From assembly GCA_902363555.1 (NCBI GenBank), contig CABJAM010000006.1, forward strand, positions 451,854 to 515,853: a DNA stretch of 64,000 bases, written 5' to 3'. A model generated the notes under the pieces. The model saw only the letters and a program-made list of their open reading frames with translations, did no database searches and was not told where the DNA came from. The translations under genes and the position numbers were made by a program. Origin of the DNA: Lachnospiraceae bacterium (GTDB lineage: Bacteria; Bacillota; Clostridia; Lachnospirales; Lachnospiraceae). Of this stretch, positions 16,764 to 24,826 are shown in pieces (within the stretch, counting starts at the first letter, position 1; each line of letters opens with the position of its first letter).

Positions 16764-18395
16764 ATGAAAAAGAAATTTATTGCTGTTATTGCAGCACTTT
16801 GTATGGTAATTTCCATGCTCAGCGCGTGCGGTAATACAGAGGGTGGTTCCAAAGAAACCACAAAGCCGGAGAATAAAGAGACTCAGGCAGTGACAGAGGC
16901 TGGTAACGAGACACAGGCTCCCGCAGACGAGACAGAAGCTCCGGATGATATGGATGACGAGGATGTTGCTGAGGTAAACATGGTCTTTTTATCCATGGGC
17001 CCTATTCCCAATGATCTTCAGCTTGTGGAGGACGCTCTCAATGAGATTACTGAAGAACAGATCAATACCCATGTAAATATTGAAATGATCGATGTCGGAA
17101 GTTATGATCAACAGATCGGCCTTAAGACATCTTCCAATGAAAAGATGGATTTGATGCTGACATTACCGATGGGTTCTTCATCCTTCAATAATATGGCTGC
17201 TCAGAACCAGCTCATGGATATCACCGATATGCTTAATGAATATGGTAAGGGCGTTCTGGATACCGTAGGTAATCTTGTGGATGCAACAACAAAGGATGGC
17301 AAGATCGTGGGCGTGACCACGTACCGTTCGCTTGTATCCAGTGAATATATTGTTATGAGAAGTGATGTTCTGGTAGATCTTGGTCTTCTTGACAAAGCTA
17401 AGAACATGAAATCCATGAGTGAGTACGAGGAAATTCTCAAGGCGGTAAAGGAAAGTGATAAGTGGAGCTACCTGGCAGGTATCGTAGCTTCCGACGGCCA
17501 GGGAACCTGTATGCCTCTGTCTGGCGGCTATATCGGCGTAGACAGCTTTGATGACGCTTATGTTTACGATCAGCTTGGGGATCTGAATAAGGTGATCGCC
17601 ATCAATCCGGATGGCAGTGATCCAACCGTTCAGAATAACTTTGCAACCGACGATTATAAAGCAATGTGGCAGCAGATGAGAGACTGGTATGAAGCTGGTT
17701 ATGTTTATAAAGACGTAACAACAACAAAAGAGATGGCAGAAGAACTTGTAAAATCCAATGTGGCATTTTCATATTTTTCACAGTCTGAGATTGGCGTAGA
17801 AGCCGCCAAGACCATCGCCTGTGGTATGCCTATGACCTGTGTACGTATTGTTACACTCCCGATTTCCACCTCCAGCTGTACGAAATTTGTATGGACCGTA
17901 CCTACCGGTGCAACAGAGCCGGAAGCTGCAGTGAAATTAATGAACCTGATGTACACCTCTCCTGAGGTCGAAAACCTTCTGGCTTATGGTATTGAAGGCA
18001 CACATTATCAGGTAAAAGATGGCGTCGGCTACTATATGGACGGACAGGATTCCACCAACTGTGGTTATCATACAGCAGACTTCCTGTTTGGCAATCAGTT
18101 TAACTGCCTGCCATTTGAAGGCCAGGACCCGGATATCCGTACCCAGGCCAAAGAAGAAATGGATGCGGCTATTACAAGCGCATACCTGGGCTTTTCCTGT
18201 GATACGACTGCCATCCAGTCGGAAACCTCCGCAATCGTCAATGTTCTTGCAGAGTTCCGTCCATCCATTGATTCCGGTCTGGCCAGCGAGGAAGAATACC
18301 AGAAATTCCTTGATAAAATGGATGCTTCCGGCCTTCCCACAATTATGGCTGAGTACCAGAAGCAGTTGGATGAATGGTTAGCAGCCAATAAATAA
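16764..18395 (+). CDS. Extracellular sugar-binding lipoprotein of an ABC transporter, copy 2
   Basis: 543 residues, collinear with the protein at 13398-15032: lipobox MLSAC, a Thr/Glu-rich linker to ~residue 70, the same family-1 fold and the same DUF3502 tail ending QLDEWLAANK. Differences cluster in the linker and at scattered surface positions, so ligand preference may differ slightly. The ATG follows AAAGGAGGAAG. It lies 427 bp before the permease genes, and a terminator separates them, so copy 2 probably also has its own transcript. Confidence 0.85.
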   Translation: MKKKFIAVIAALCMVISMLSACGNTEGGSKETTKPENKETQAVTEAGNETQAPADETEAPDDMDDEDVAEVNMVFLSMGPIPNDLQLVEDALNEITEEQINTHVNIEMIDVGSYDQQIGLKTSSNEKMDLMLTLPMGSSSFNNMAAQNQLMDITDMLNEYGKGVLDTVGNLVDATTKDGKIVGVTTYRSLVSSEYIVMRSDVLVDLGLLDKAKNMKSMSEYEEILKAVKESDKWSYLAGIVASDGQGTCMPLSGGYIGVDSFDDAYVYDQLGDLNKVIAINPDGSDPTVQNNFATDDYKAMWQQMRDWYEAGYVYKDVTTTKEMAEELVKSNVAFSYFSQSEIGVEAAKTIACGMPMTCVRIVTLPISTSSCTKFVWTVPTGATEPEAAVKLMNLMYTSPEVENLLAYGIEGTHYQVKDGVGYYMDGQDSTNCGYHTADFLFGNQFNCLPFEGQDPDIRTQAKEEMDAAITSAYLGFSCDTTAIQSETSAIVNVLAEFRPSIDSGLASEEEYQKFLDKMDASGLPTIMAEYQKQLDEWLAANK

Positions 18396-18429
18396 TTAAA
18401 ATTACAGATCATTGTATCTAAAATGACGA

Positions 18430-18470
18430 AACAGCAGGGTGTTTATTGTAAATATCCTGCTGTTTTATTG
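18430..18470 (+). terminator. Terminator after binding protein 2
   Basis: AACAGCAGG pairs with CCTGCTGTT, with inner GTTTA/TAAAT pairing, followed by TTTTATTG. Confidence 0.75.
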
Positions 18471-18642
18471 TAAATATCTATTTTGTTGCTAAAATTATAC
18501 ACTTATTCTGAATGTGTTTGTTTATGTTTAGACCCAAACTGGTGAAAAATGGACATTTATAGTAAAAATGTATAAAAAAGATATTTGAAATCCGTGTCCA
18601 AAAAATTTGTATTTGTTTCAGAAACAGAAATTATTTCTGAAA

Positions 18643-18669
18643 ATGTTAATATATTTATAAAAATATTAA
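18643..18669. promoter_or_regulatory. ATRTTAA direct repeat pair before the permease operon
   Basis: ATGTTAA at 18643 and ATATTAA at 18663, again exactly 20 bp apart, in the context AAAATGTTAATA...AAATATTAATG. It matches the pairs at 12974, 13158 and 16577, marking the permease genes as part of the same regulon. Confidence 0.5.
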
Positions 18670-18822
18670 TGCGAATCGGGCGCTTTCACGCGGTGATGTG
18701 TTTTGATACAAAAAAAGAGATGACAACTTGCATAAAAAGGTTACCAAAAAAGATGCATTTTGAAGAAAAAATGGATAAACTATAACAAAATTAATCATTA
18801 TTCAAAGAAAGGGGATAAGGTT

Positions 18823-20178
18823 TTGGAAACGAAAAAGAAAAAAAGTCTTTTAGTGACACAGGGCAAGCCATTATTGGATGTGATCATTCTGGCTGTGATT
18901 TCCGCACTGTGCCTGCTCCTGCCGTTTGCCACCTATACTTACAAAAAAGTGAAGTATACGATCAGCGGCCTGGAATTTATCACCGGAACTGCGATCCAGA
19001 ACAAAAAGCTCGTCATCGCGCCACAGTGGCTGCTGATCGCTTTTGCGGCAGTTCTCGTCATCAGTATTATTATAGCGGTGGTCTTTCCTAAGATCAAAAA
19101 AGTCCGTCTCTCCGGCTTCCTCGTGATCCTGTGCGGTATTTTACAGCTTGGCTTTGGTGTATTTTTCACTATGCAGGTTCAGTACATATTGGAGGATGCA
19201 AAAAAGGTCGGCACAGAGTATGGTGCATGGCTGATCGTAGCTCTCGGTGTCATCGTCATTGCCAGGGGCTTCCATATCCTTTACAGAAACAAAGTTCTTT
19301 GCGCGCTGGACTTTATGATCCTGCCGGGCTGTATTTATTTCCTTGTAAATAACTATTTCCCGCTGGTTGGTATTTTCATCGCCTTCAAAAAGGTGGATTA
19401 CAGCAAGGGTATCTGGAACAGTGACTGGGTTGGTTTTTCAAACTTCAAGTACCTGTTTTCATCCTCAGATGCATGGGTGATGACGCGGAATACGATTTTG
19501 TATAACGTAGCGTTTATTATCCTGGGAACGATCCTTGGTATCATCGTAGGTATTTTCCTGAGCGAAGTATTTTCCAAGAAGCTGCAGAAGTTGTACCAGA
19601 CCACGATCCTTCTGCCGCAGTTGATCTCCATCGTTATCATCGCCTACATCGTTTTTGCTTTCTTAAGCAACGAAGCCGGTCTGATCAATAAAGGTATTTT
19701 AGGCGCGGGGAATGAGATCAATTTCTACAACACGAAGTTCTACTGGCCGTTCATACTTGTATTTGTCAATTTGTGGAAGGGCCTTGGTTACAACTCGATC
19801 ATTTATCTGTCAGCGATCGTAGGTATTGATAAGAGTCTTTACGAGGCCGCCTACGTGGACGGCGCAAATCGTCTGCAGCAGGTGATGCGTATTACCGTAC
19901 CTCTGTTGAAACCGACGATCATCACCCTGACGACCATGAATATCGGCCGTATTTTCTATTCGGATTTCGGTCTGTTTTATCAGGTGCCCATGGATTCCGG
20001 TGCCCTGTACTCGGTGACGCAGACCATTGATACATATGTGTACCGAAGTTTGTTACAGCTTAATAATATAGCCATGGCTTCTGCAGCCAGTGCTTATCAG
20101 TCTGTTGTCGGCTTTATTGTCGTAATGATCGCCAATGGCGTCGTACGTAAGGTTGATAACGAGAATGCAATGTTCTAG
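18823..20178 (+). CDS. ABC sugar permease, LplB-like, with an extra four-helix N-terminal domain
   Basis: 451 residues from a TTG at 18823 preceded by GAAAGGGG; an ATG at 18760 is possible but has a weaker site. From residue ~160 it is a typical LplB/YtcP-type permease (FVNNYFP-like start, and the EAA loop around YEAAYVDGANRLQQVMRITV). The first ~155 residues are an added membrane domain with about four helices (near 17-36, 65-85, 92-113 and 135-152), unlike the usual ~300-residue family member. It pairs with the permease at 20196. No ATPase is encoded nearby, so a shared MsmX-type ATPase is likely. Confidence 0.85.
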   Translation: METKKKKSLLVTQGKPLLDVIILAVISALCLLLPFATYTYKKVKYTISGLEFITGTAIQNKKLVIAPQWLLIAFAAVLVISIIIAVVFPKIKKVRLSGFLVILCGILQLGFGVFFTMQVQYILEDAKKVGTEYGAWLIVALGVIVIARGFHILYRNKVLCALDFMILPGCIYFLVNNYFPLVGIFIAFKKVDYSKGIWNSDWVGFSNFKYLFSSSDAWVMTRNTILYNVAFIILGTILGIIVGIFLSEVFSKKLQKLYQTTILLPQLISIVIIAYIVFAFLSNEAGLINKGILGAGNEINFYNTKFYWPFILVFVNLWKGLGYNSIIYLSAIVGIDKSLYEAAYVDGANRLQQVMRITVPLLKPTIITLTTMNIGRIFYSDFGLFYQVPMDSGALYSVTQTIDTYVYRSLLQLNNIAMASAASAYQSVVGFIVVMIANGVVRKVDNENAMF

Positions 20179-20195
20179 AAAGGAGGGCATAGATT

Positions 20196-21092
20196 ATGGA
20201 TTCAAGTGTAAAAGGAAAAGGCGAGATAATCTTTCAGGTTATCTGTAATGTGGTTCTTATAATTTTGGCATTATGCGCAATCTTACCGTTCATCCTTCTG
20301 GTCATGTCCTCTGTGACCGATGAAAAAGTGTTGCTTGTGGATGGTTATTCCTTCTTCCCGAGAGTGTTCAGCGGATATGCTTACGAGTATCTGTTCGTGT
20401 CCAACGCGACAAACATTTTCCGGGCTTATGGGATCACCTTTTTGGTAACGATCGTTGGTACCGTTTTAAGCCTGCTTATTGCGCCCATGCTCGCTTACCC
20501 GTTATCCAGAAGAGATTACCCGAGAAGAAAGATTATGTCTTTCTATGTATTTTTCACCATGCTTTTTAATGGCGGTCTGGTGCCGTCCTACATCATGTGG
20601 ACGCAGATCTTCCATGTAAAGAATACGGTATTTGCTTTAATCTTCCCAACGCTGCTTATGAATGGTTTCATTATCATGCTGCTGCGCAGTAACTTCCAGA
20701 GTAATATCCATCCGGCTCTCATTGAGGCGGCCAAGATCGATGGTGCCGGCGAGCTGCTGATCTACCGCAAGATCATCCTTCCATTGTCATTGCCGATTAT
20801 GGCTACCGTAGGCCTGATGGTTGGTATCGGCTACTGGAATGACTGGATGAACGGCTTGTACTATATCACAGACAACAAGCTGTACAGCTTACAGCAGTTA
20901 CTGAATAACATTCTGAGTAATATCAAGGCGCTGGCTTCCATGAGCTCCTCCGTAACGGTGACTCAGGATATGCCAAGTACCGGTATCCGTATGGCTATGG
21001 CTGTTATCGGTGTTGTACCGATCATGGTGCTCTACCCGTTCTTCCAGAAATACTTCGTCAAAGGTATCGCCATCGGTGGTGTAAAAGAATAA
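20196..21092 (+). CDS. ABC sugar permease, YtcP/LplC-like
   Basis: 298 residues with six membrane segments and the EAA loop IEAAKIDGAGELLIYRKIIL, which contacts the ATPase. The ATG follows GAAAGGAGG and lies 17 bp after the upstream permease stop. The two permeases should form the membrane channel for sugars delivered by the two lipoproteins. The gene ends 11 bp before a strong terminator. Confidence 0.88.
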   Translation: MDSSVKGKGEIIFQVICNVVLIILALCAILPFILLVMSSVTDEKVLLVDGYSFFPRVFSGYAYEYLFVSNATNIFRAYGITFLVTIVGTVLSLLIAPMLAYPLSRRDYPRRKIMSFYVFFTMLFNGGLVPSYIMWTQIFHVKNTVFALIFPTLLMNGFIIMLLRSNFQSNIHPALIEAAKIDGAGELLIYRKIILPLSLPIMATVGLMVGIGYWNDWMNGLYYITDNKLYSLQQLLNNILSNIKALASMSSSVTVTQDMPSTGIRMAMAVIGVVPIMVLYPFFQKYFVKGIAIGGVKE

Positions 21093-21103
21093 TCTGATTT
21101 TGC

Positions 21104-21134
21104 AAAAGCTCCCGATGCTGTCGGGAGCTTTTTT
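21104..21134 (+). terminator. Terminator of the permease operon
   Basis: AAAAGCTCCCGA pairs perfectly with TCGGGAGCTTTT around TGCTG, with six T residues. Confidence 0.9.
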
Positions 21135-21220
21135 GCGCGAAGCAACGAGCCATAAAGGGGAGCTCGCTCACCTTTATGGCGACTGCCGCGATCCGTCGAA
21201 GCGAAGCGGAGACGGATGGG
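21135..21220 (+). repeat. Single copy of the 84-bp hairpin repeat, abutting a terminator
   Basis: The sequence starts GCGCGAAGCAACGAGCC directly after the T-run. GCCATAAAGG pairs with CCTTTATGGC around GAGC/GCTC, and ATCCGTC pairs with GACGGAT. It is the same element as the tandem array at 25841-26194, in the same orientation relative to its terminator, with different but still paired bases in the stems. Confidence 0.75.
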
Positions 21221-21314
21221 GAAGCAAATTTATGGGAAAACATCTGGACTTTATCGATGTAAAATGTTAAAATATTAGTGTTGTTCGACTAATTGCATAT
21301 TAAAGGGGTAAAAC

Positions 21315-21611
21315 ATGATGAACAAAAAGATTAAAACACCGGCTGTGGAAAAGCTTTTTGAAGCCGTTCTCAGTCTCGAAAATATGGAAGAATGCTTCGA
21401 TTTCTTTGAGGATATCTGCACGATCAATGAACTGCTTTCATTATCGCAGCGGTTTGAGGTTGCCCGTATGCTCAGAGAGCAGAGGACATATCTGGAAATT
21501 GCAGAGCAGACCGGGGCGTCCACAGCCACGATCAGCCGTGTAAACCGTTCTCTGAATTATGGTAATGACGGCTATGATATGGTGATCAAACGCATGGAAA
21601 AGAATAAATAA
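21315..21611 (+). CDS. YerC/YecD family TrpR-related DNA-binding protein
   Basis: 98 residues, normal for this family. The TrpR-like helix-turn-helix is visible: LLSLSQRFEVARMLREQRTY, then IAEQTGASTATISRVNRSL. The ATG follows AAAGGGG. These small proteins are widespread in Firmicutes as probable repressors of unknown targets. It is monocistronic, ending before a hairpin and convergent with a DUF1836 gene. Confidence 0.85.
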   Translation: MMNKKIKTPAVEKLFEAVLSLENMEECFDFFEDICTINELLSLSQRFEVARMLREQRTYLEIAEQTGASTATISRVNRSLNYGNDGYDMVIKRMEKNK

Positions 21612-21627
21612 GAGATTAAAAACAGTG

Positions 21628-21694
21628 ATGGCCCTGCGGTCACATACAGCGTACAGGATTCACAGATTCGTACCGTATGTGCCCACAGGGCCAT
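21628..21694. terminator. Bidirectional hairpin between converging genes
   Basis: ATGGCCCTG (21628-21636) pairs with CAGGGCCAT (21686-21694), with further inner pairing of CACATAC with GTATGTG. Only a weak T-run follows. Confidence 0.6.
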
Positions 21695-21697
21695 TGT

Positions 21698-22426
21698 TTA
21701 TTTGTGTTTCTTCTTTTCGGCAAGTATTTTATCATTGGCAATCTCATCAATGATCTTTTCCACAACCTGCTTTTTCAAAAAGATATCATAGCAGAGCATA
21801 CAGACAAAGGCGAAGTCCTGGAGCATGGGCTTTTGTGAAATGCTTTTGCCATCCAAAGCCGAAGATTTGGAGACGGCAGAGACGCCTTCGGTATCGCTGC
21901 CCCCGAAGCTTTTGCGGCTCACGTCATATTTTTCCATGATATCTTCAATGATATCTTCCCGGATGCCCTCCTCCGCAGAAAAAACCTCCGAATAAATATC
22001 CTCCAAAGTTACGCCATTTACTGTGCGCTGGAAAAAATTATCCTTGATCGGTTCCAGCAGACACTGGATATCGCTCATGGAAAGCATATTTTTAAAGTAA
22101 TAGATGAAGGTCAGCAGGAAAAGATGGTCCTTGGAATACTTTTTCTTTTCCGGCGGCGGGAGCAGGTTGTTCTTCGCGTAGTTATTGATCATCGTTTTCG
22201 TAAGAATCTTATCGTCATCGTAACGCTTGGACGACACCAGGTGCGTATCCATAAAGGTCGTCACCTGGTCCATATACAGATCAATATCCGGGAGCATCTC
22301 CGGCTTGATATAATCAATATTCTTTTTATCTTCCTTTAAATGGGCAATCAGCCGTGCAATCGTTTTAGAAAGCTCAGAGACACCTTCCGGCTGCTGCTCA
22401 GAAAAATTCTTTTCAGTTTCACTCAT
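21698..22426 (-). CDS. DUF1836 domain-containing protein
   Basis: 242 residues from the ATG at 22426 (site AAGGGTG); a GTG nine bases upstream overlaps that site. The DUF1836 region runs from about residue 30 to 145 (LTKTMINNYAKNNLLPPPEK, then HLFLLTFIYYFKNMLSMSDI) and resembles a MerR-like helix-turn-helix. The tail is Lys-rich. Members are common in Clostridia and of unknown role, probably DNA-binding. Confidence 0.8.
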   Translation of the reverse strand: MSETEKNFSEQQPEGVSELSKTIARLIAHLKEDKKNIDYIKPEMLPDIDLYMDQVTTFMDTHLVSSKRYDDDKILTKTMINNYAKNNLLPPPEKKKYSKDHLFLLTFIYYFKNMLSMSDIQCLLEPIKDNFFQRTVNGVTLEDIYSEVFSAEEGIREDIIEDIMEKYDVSRKSFGGSDTEGVSAVSKSSALDGKSISQKPMLQDFAFVCMLCYDIFLKKQVVEKIIDEIANDKILAEKKKHK

Positions 22427-22619
22427 ATTTATCACCCTTGTATTAAAAAACAGTTAACGTAGTTTCTAATATTATATAATAAAGCGGACATATGGTCAAA
22501 TGTTTTATTGTATACCATGCCATTGGTAAATCAACTATTTGCTATTCTTTAAATTTTGTGTTAATATAATGAGGATTATGCGACCTGCATTTGTTTTTGA
22601 CAGATACTGGAGGTATATT

Positions 22620-23729
22620 ATGGCAGAACGGCAGTTGATGAAGTTTGCAGGAAATACATTAGAGCGCAAGCTGGATTTTTATGAATTTACGGAAAATGAA
22701 AAGCGGTTTAAGGAAATTTATGAATCCGAATACGGCTATCTGTTAATGACGCCCATGTATTTGGACCAGCTAAAGACGATCATTGAGCAATATCCGTTCC
22801 TTCCAAAGATTTTTGACTTTTACATGGCTACCAGCGGGGAGGCCATGAGCACGGCAAAATTCAACATGAGAGGACGGGATATGAGCATATGGGGAGAAAG
22901 CGAGATCTATATGTGCCAGCATGAGCGGTATTGCTATCCCATAATCCATACGCACGAATATGTGGAGGCGCTGTACGTGTACGACGGCGAGTGCCGCCAG
23001 CTCATCTGCGGTCAGACCATCGACTTACATAAAGGGGATTTCTGTATCCTTTCGCCCAATGCGCCGCACTGTGTGCTGGCCTATAATGATGACAATATCA
23101 TCCTGAATTTCCTGATCCAGAAGAAGATGTTCAACTCGGCCTTTTTTGACGTGCTCAGTGAAAAGCATCTGCTGGCCAAGTTTTTCGGGGATATCCTCTA
23201 CAATAACAGCGCCTGTCCGTATATCATCTTTCCAACAAAAGACAGTACGGTCATCCGGGGTGTGGTGGAGCAGATGTACCGGGAGGACTATTATCATCGG
23301 CGGTATTTCGGAAAATTTATGACCACGTATTTCCGTGAGCTGATCCTTCACTTACTGCGGGATTTTGAAATGGACGCCATTGTGCCCAATCCCATAGACA
23401 CAAAGCTGAACCATCAGATCGTGGCGGTGTTAAACTATATCCATGTCAATTATAACCATGTGACCATACGGGAATTGTCCGAATTTTTCTCGTACAGTGA
23501 AAATTATCTGTCAAAAATACTGAAAGAATACACGGGTAAGACGTTTTCAAGTCTGATCAATGTTATCCAGATGAAAAATGCCGCTCAGTTTCTGGAACAG
23601 ACGGAGATGAGCATTATGGAGATCAGCCAGGAAGTGGGCTGCTTTGATTTGAGCCATTTTAATAAAAAGTTCAAAAAAGCCTATGGTATTACGCCGACGC
23701 AGTATCGCAGGACGCATGTAAAAAGTTAA
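22620..23729 (+). CDS. AraC family transcriptional regulator with cupin sensor
   Basis: 369 residues from the ATG at 22620, which follows TGGAGGTATATT; the frame is open further upstream but has no better site. Residues ~100-190 form a cupin (HTHEYVEALYVYDGEC, GDFCILSPNAPHCVL). Residues ~270-366 form the AraC helix-turn-helix pair (VTIRELSEFFSYSENYLSKI; IMEISQEVGCFDLSHFNKKF). Target genes are unknown. The next genes downstream encode a LysO-type exporter 88 bp away and may be under its control. Confidence 0.85.
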   Translation: MAERQLMKFAGNTLERKLDFYEFTENEKRFKEIYESEYGYLLMTPMYLDQLKTIIEQYPFLPKIFDFYMATSGEAMSTAKFNMRGRDMSIWGESEIYMCQHERYCYPIIHTHEYVEALYVYDGECRQLICGQTIDLHKGDFCILSPNAPHCVLAYNDDNIILNFLIQKKMFNSAFFDVLSEKHLLAKFFGDILYNNSACPYIIFPTKDSTVIRGVVEQMYREDYYHRRYFGKFMTTYFRELILHLLRDFEMDAIVPNPIDTKLNHQIVAVLNYIHVNYNHVTIRELSEFFSYSENYLSKILKEYTGKTFSSLINVIQMKNAAQFLEQTEMSIMEISQEVGCFDLSHFNKKFKKAYGITPTQYRRTHVKS

Positions 23730-23817
23730 AAAGTCATCTGTTTCCAACGATGCTCCAGAGGAAATCCGATGGCCTGTGGCGCGCTATGCGCAATATTTTA
23801 GAATAAGGAAGTTGTAA

Positions 23818-24093
23818 ATGTTAGTAGAAATCATTATGTTTGTCGGCGTACTCATCGGCTATTTCTTCTCGCCGAAAAAGTTTGCCGGGTTCAATGCGCG
23901 GCTGCAGATGGTCTGTACGGCCGTGCTCATATTTTCCATGGGTGTGTCGCTTGGCAGCCGCGAAAGCTTTTTTGCGGAATTGGCGGAGCTTGGGTTTGAG
24001 AGCGCCATATTTTCCATTGTTCCCGTCATCTTTTCCGTCATTGCCGTTTTTCTTTTGACAAAGCGGTTTATGAAGCCAAAGAAGGAGGACTAG
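23818..24093 (+). CDS. lysO: LysO-family exporter, N-terminal half (separate gene)
   Basis: 91 residues with three membrane segments (about 2-16, 28-46 and 62-80). It matches the first third of LysO (YbjE/DUF340), a lysine exporter that is one ~300-residue protein in E. coli. It ends 4 bp before the gene for the remainder, so the two products likely assemble together. The GTGTCGCTTGGCAG region encodes SMGVSLGS, matching the SVGISVGM repeat in the other half, which suggests an internal duplication. Confidence 0.7.
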   Translation: MLVEIIMFVGVLIGYFFSPKKFAGFNARLQMVCTAVLIFSMGVSLGSRESFFAELAELGFESAIFSIVPVIFSVIAVFLLTKRFMKPKKED

Positions 24094-24097
24094 GGAA

Positions 24098-24709
24098 ATG
24101 GTATTTATTGCGGTGTTCGCCCTTGTGGCCGGCGTTGTGTGCGGACGGTTTGTATTTCCGGAAAATGTGATCCGCCTGTTTACGGATAATTCGGACTACG
24201 TGCTTTATCTGCTCATGTTTTCCGTGGGCATCAGTGTGGGTATGAACAAATCTGTGTTCAAAAAAATACGCCAATATCATGTGAAAATATTTTTAATACC
24301 CATCGGGATCATTGCCGGAACTATTGTGGGTGGATTTGTGTGCAGCCTTGTTTTGCGGGATAAGCTTAACGACAGTATGGCTGTGGTATCCGGCCTTGGC
24401 TGGTACAGTCTTTCCGGCGTGCTTGTGACCAGTATGATTAATGCCCGGATGGGAACAATCGCTTTTTTAAGCAGCCTTCTGCGGGAAATTTTGTCTTTTC
24501 TCACGATCCCGTGGATCGCCAGACATTTCAATCACTATACGGCTATCGCTCCGGCAGCGGCCACCAGTGAGGATACGACACTGCCGATGCTGATGAAATA
24601 TACATCCGAGGAGGTCGTGGTGCTGGCGGTGTTCAATGGTGTGGCCTGCTCGGTGATGGTGCCGGTATTGACCAAATTTTTATATGATTTATTCAGCGCG
24701 TTATATTAA
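24098..24709 (+). CDS. lysO: LysO-family exporter, C-terminal part (separate gene)
   Basis: 203 residues with about six membrane segments. Conserved LysO stretches include SVGISVGMNKSVF, GLGWYSLSGVLV and LLREILSFL, then AATSEDTTLPM. It would export L-lysine or a related amino acid together with the 91-residue product upstream. The intact reading frames and the tight 4-bp junction argue for a natural two-gene form rather than a frameshift. Confidence 0.75.
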   Translation: MVFIAVFALVAGVVCGRFVFPENVIRLFTDNSDYVLYLLMFSVGISVGMNKSVFKKIRQYHVKIFLIPIGIIAGTIVGGFVCSLVLRDKLNDSMAVVSGLGWYSLSGVLVTSMINARMGTIAFLSSLLREILSFLTIPWIARHFNHYTAIAPAAATSEDTTLPMLMKYTSEEVVVLAVFNGVACSVMVPVLTKFLYDLFSALY

Positions 24710-24714
24710 AAACA

Positions 24715-24745
24715 GCCGGACACAGACTTGCAGGTCTGCGCCGGC
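24715..24745 (+). terminator. Hairpin after the lysO genes
   Basis: GCCGG..CAGAC pairs with GTCTG..CCGGC around TTGCAG. There is no T-run, so terminator function is uncertain. Confidence 0.4.
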
Positions 24746-24826
24746 CAGGAAAAATAACACTCCAGTAAAGTTTATCTCAGTTATTATAAAGCTTATCTCA
24801 GTTACCATATGGAGGAGCAGCGGCGG

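Larger units (their letters stand above)
18396..18822. other. Control region between binding protein 2 and the permease operon
   Basis: 427 bases without a convincing gene. It holds an intrinsic terminator (18430-18470) and the fourth ATATTAA-type repeat pair (18643-18669). It ends with AAAGGGG before the TTG start at 18823. AT-rich throughout. Confidence 0.55.

Noticed and set aside
23730..23817. Lysine riboswitch before the LysO genes
   Set aside because: Only 88 bases, with no lysine aptamer features.
24772..24804. Direct repeat TTATCTCAGTTA, twice, 21 bp apart, after the exchanger gene
   Set aside because: Lies downstream of both flanking genes, so a promoter role is unlikely; probably chance or a small duplication.
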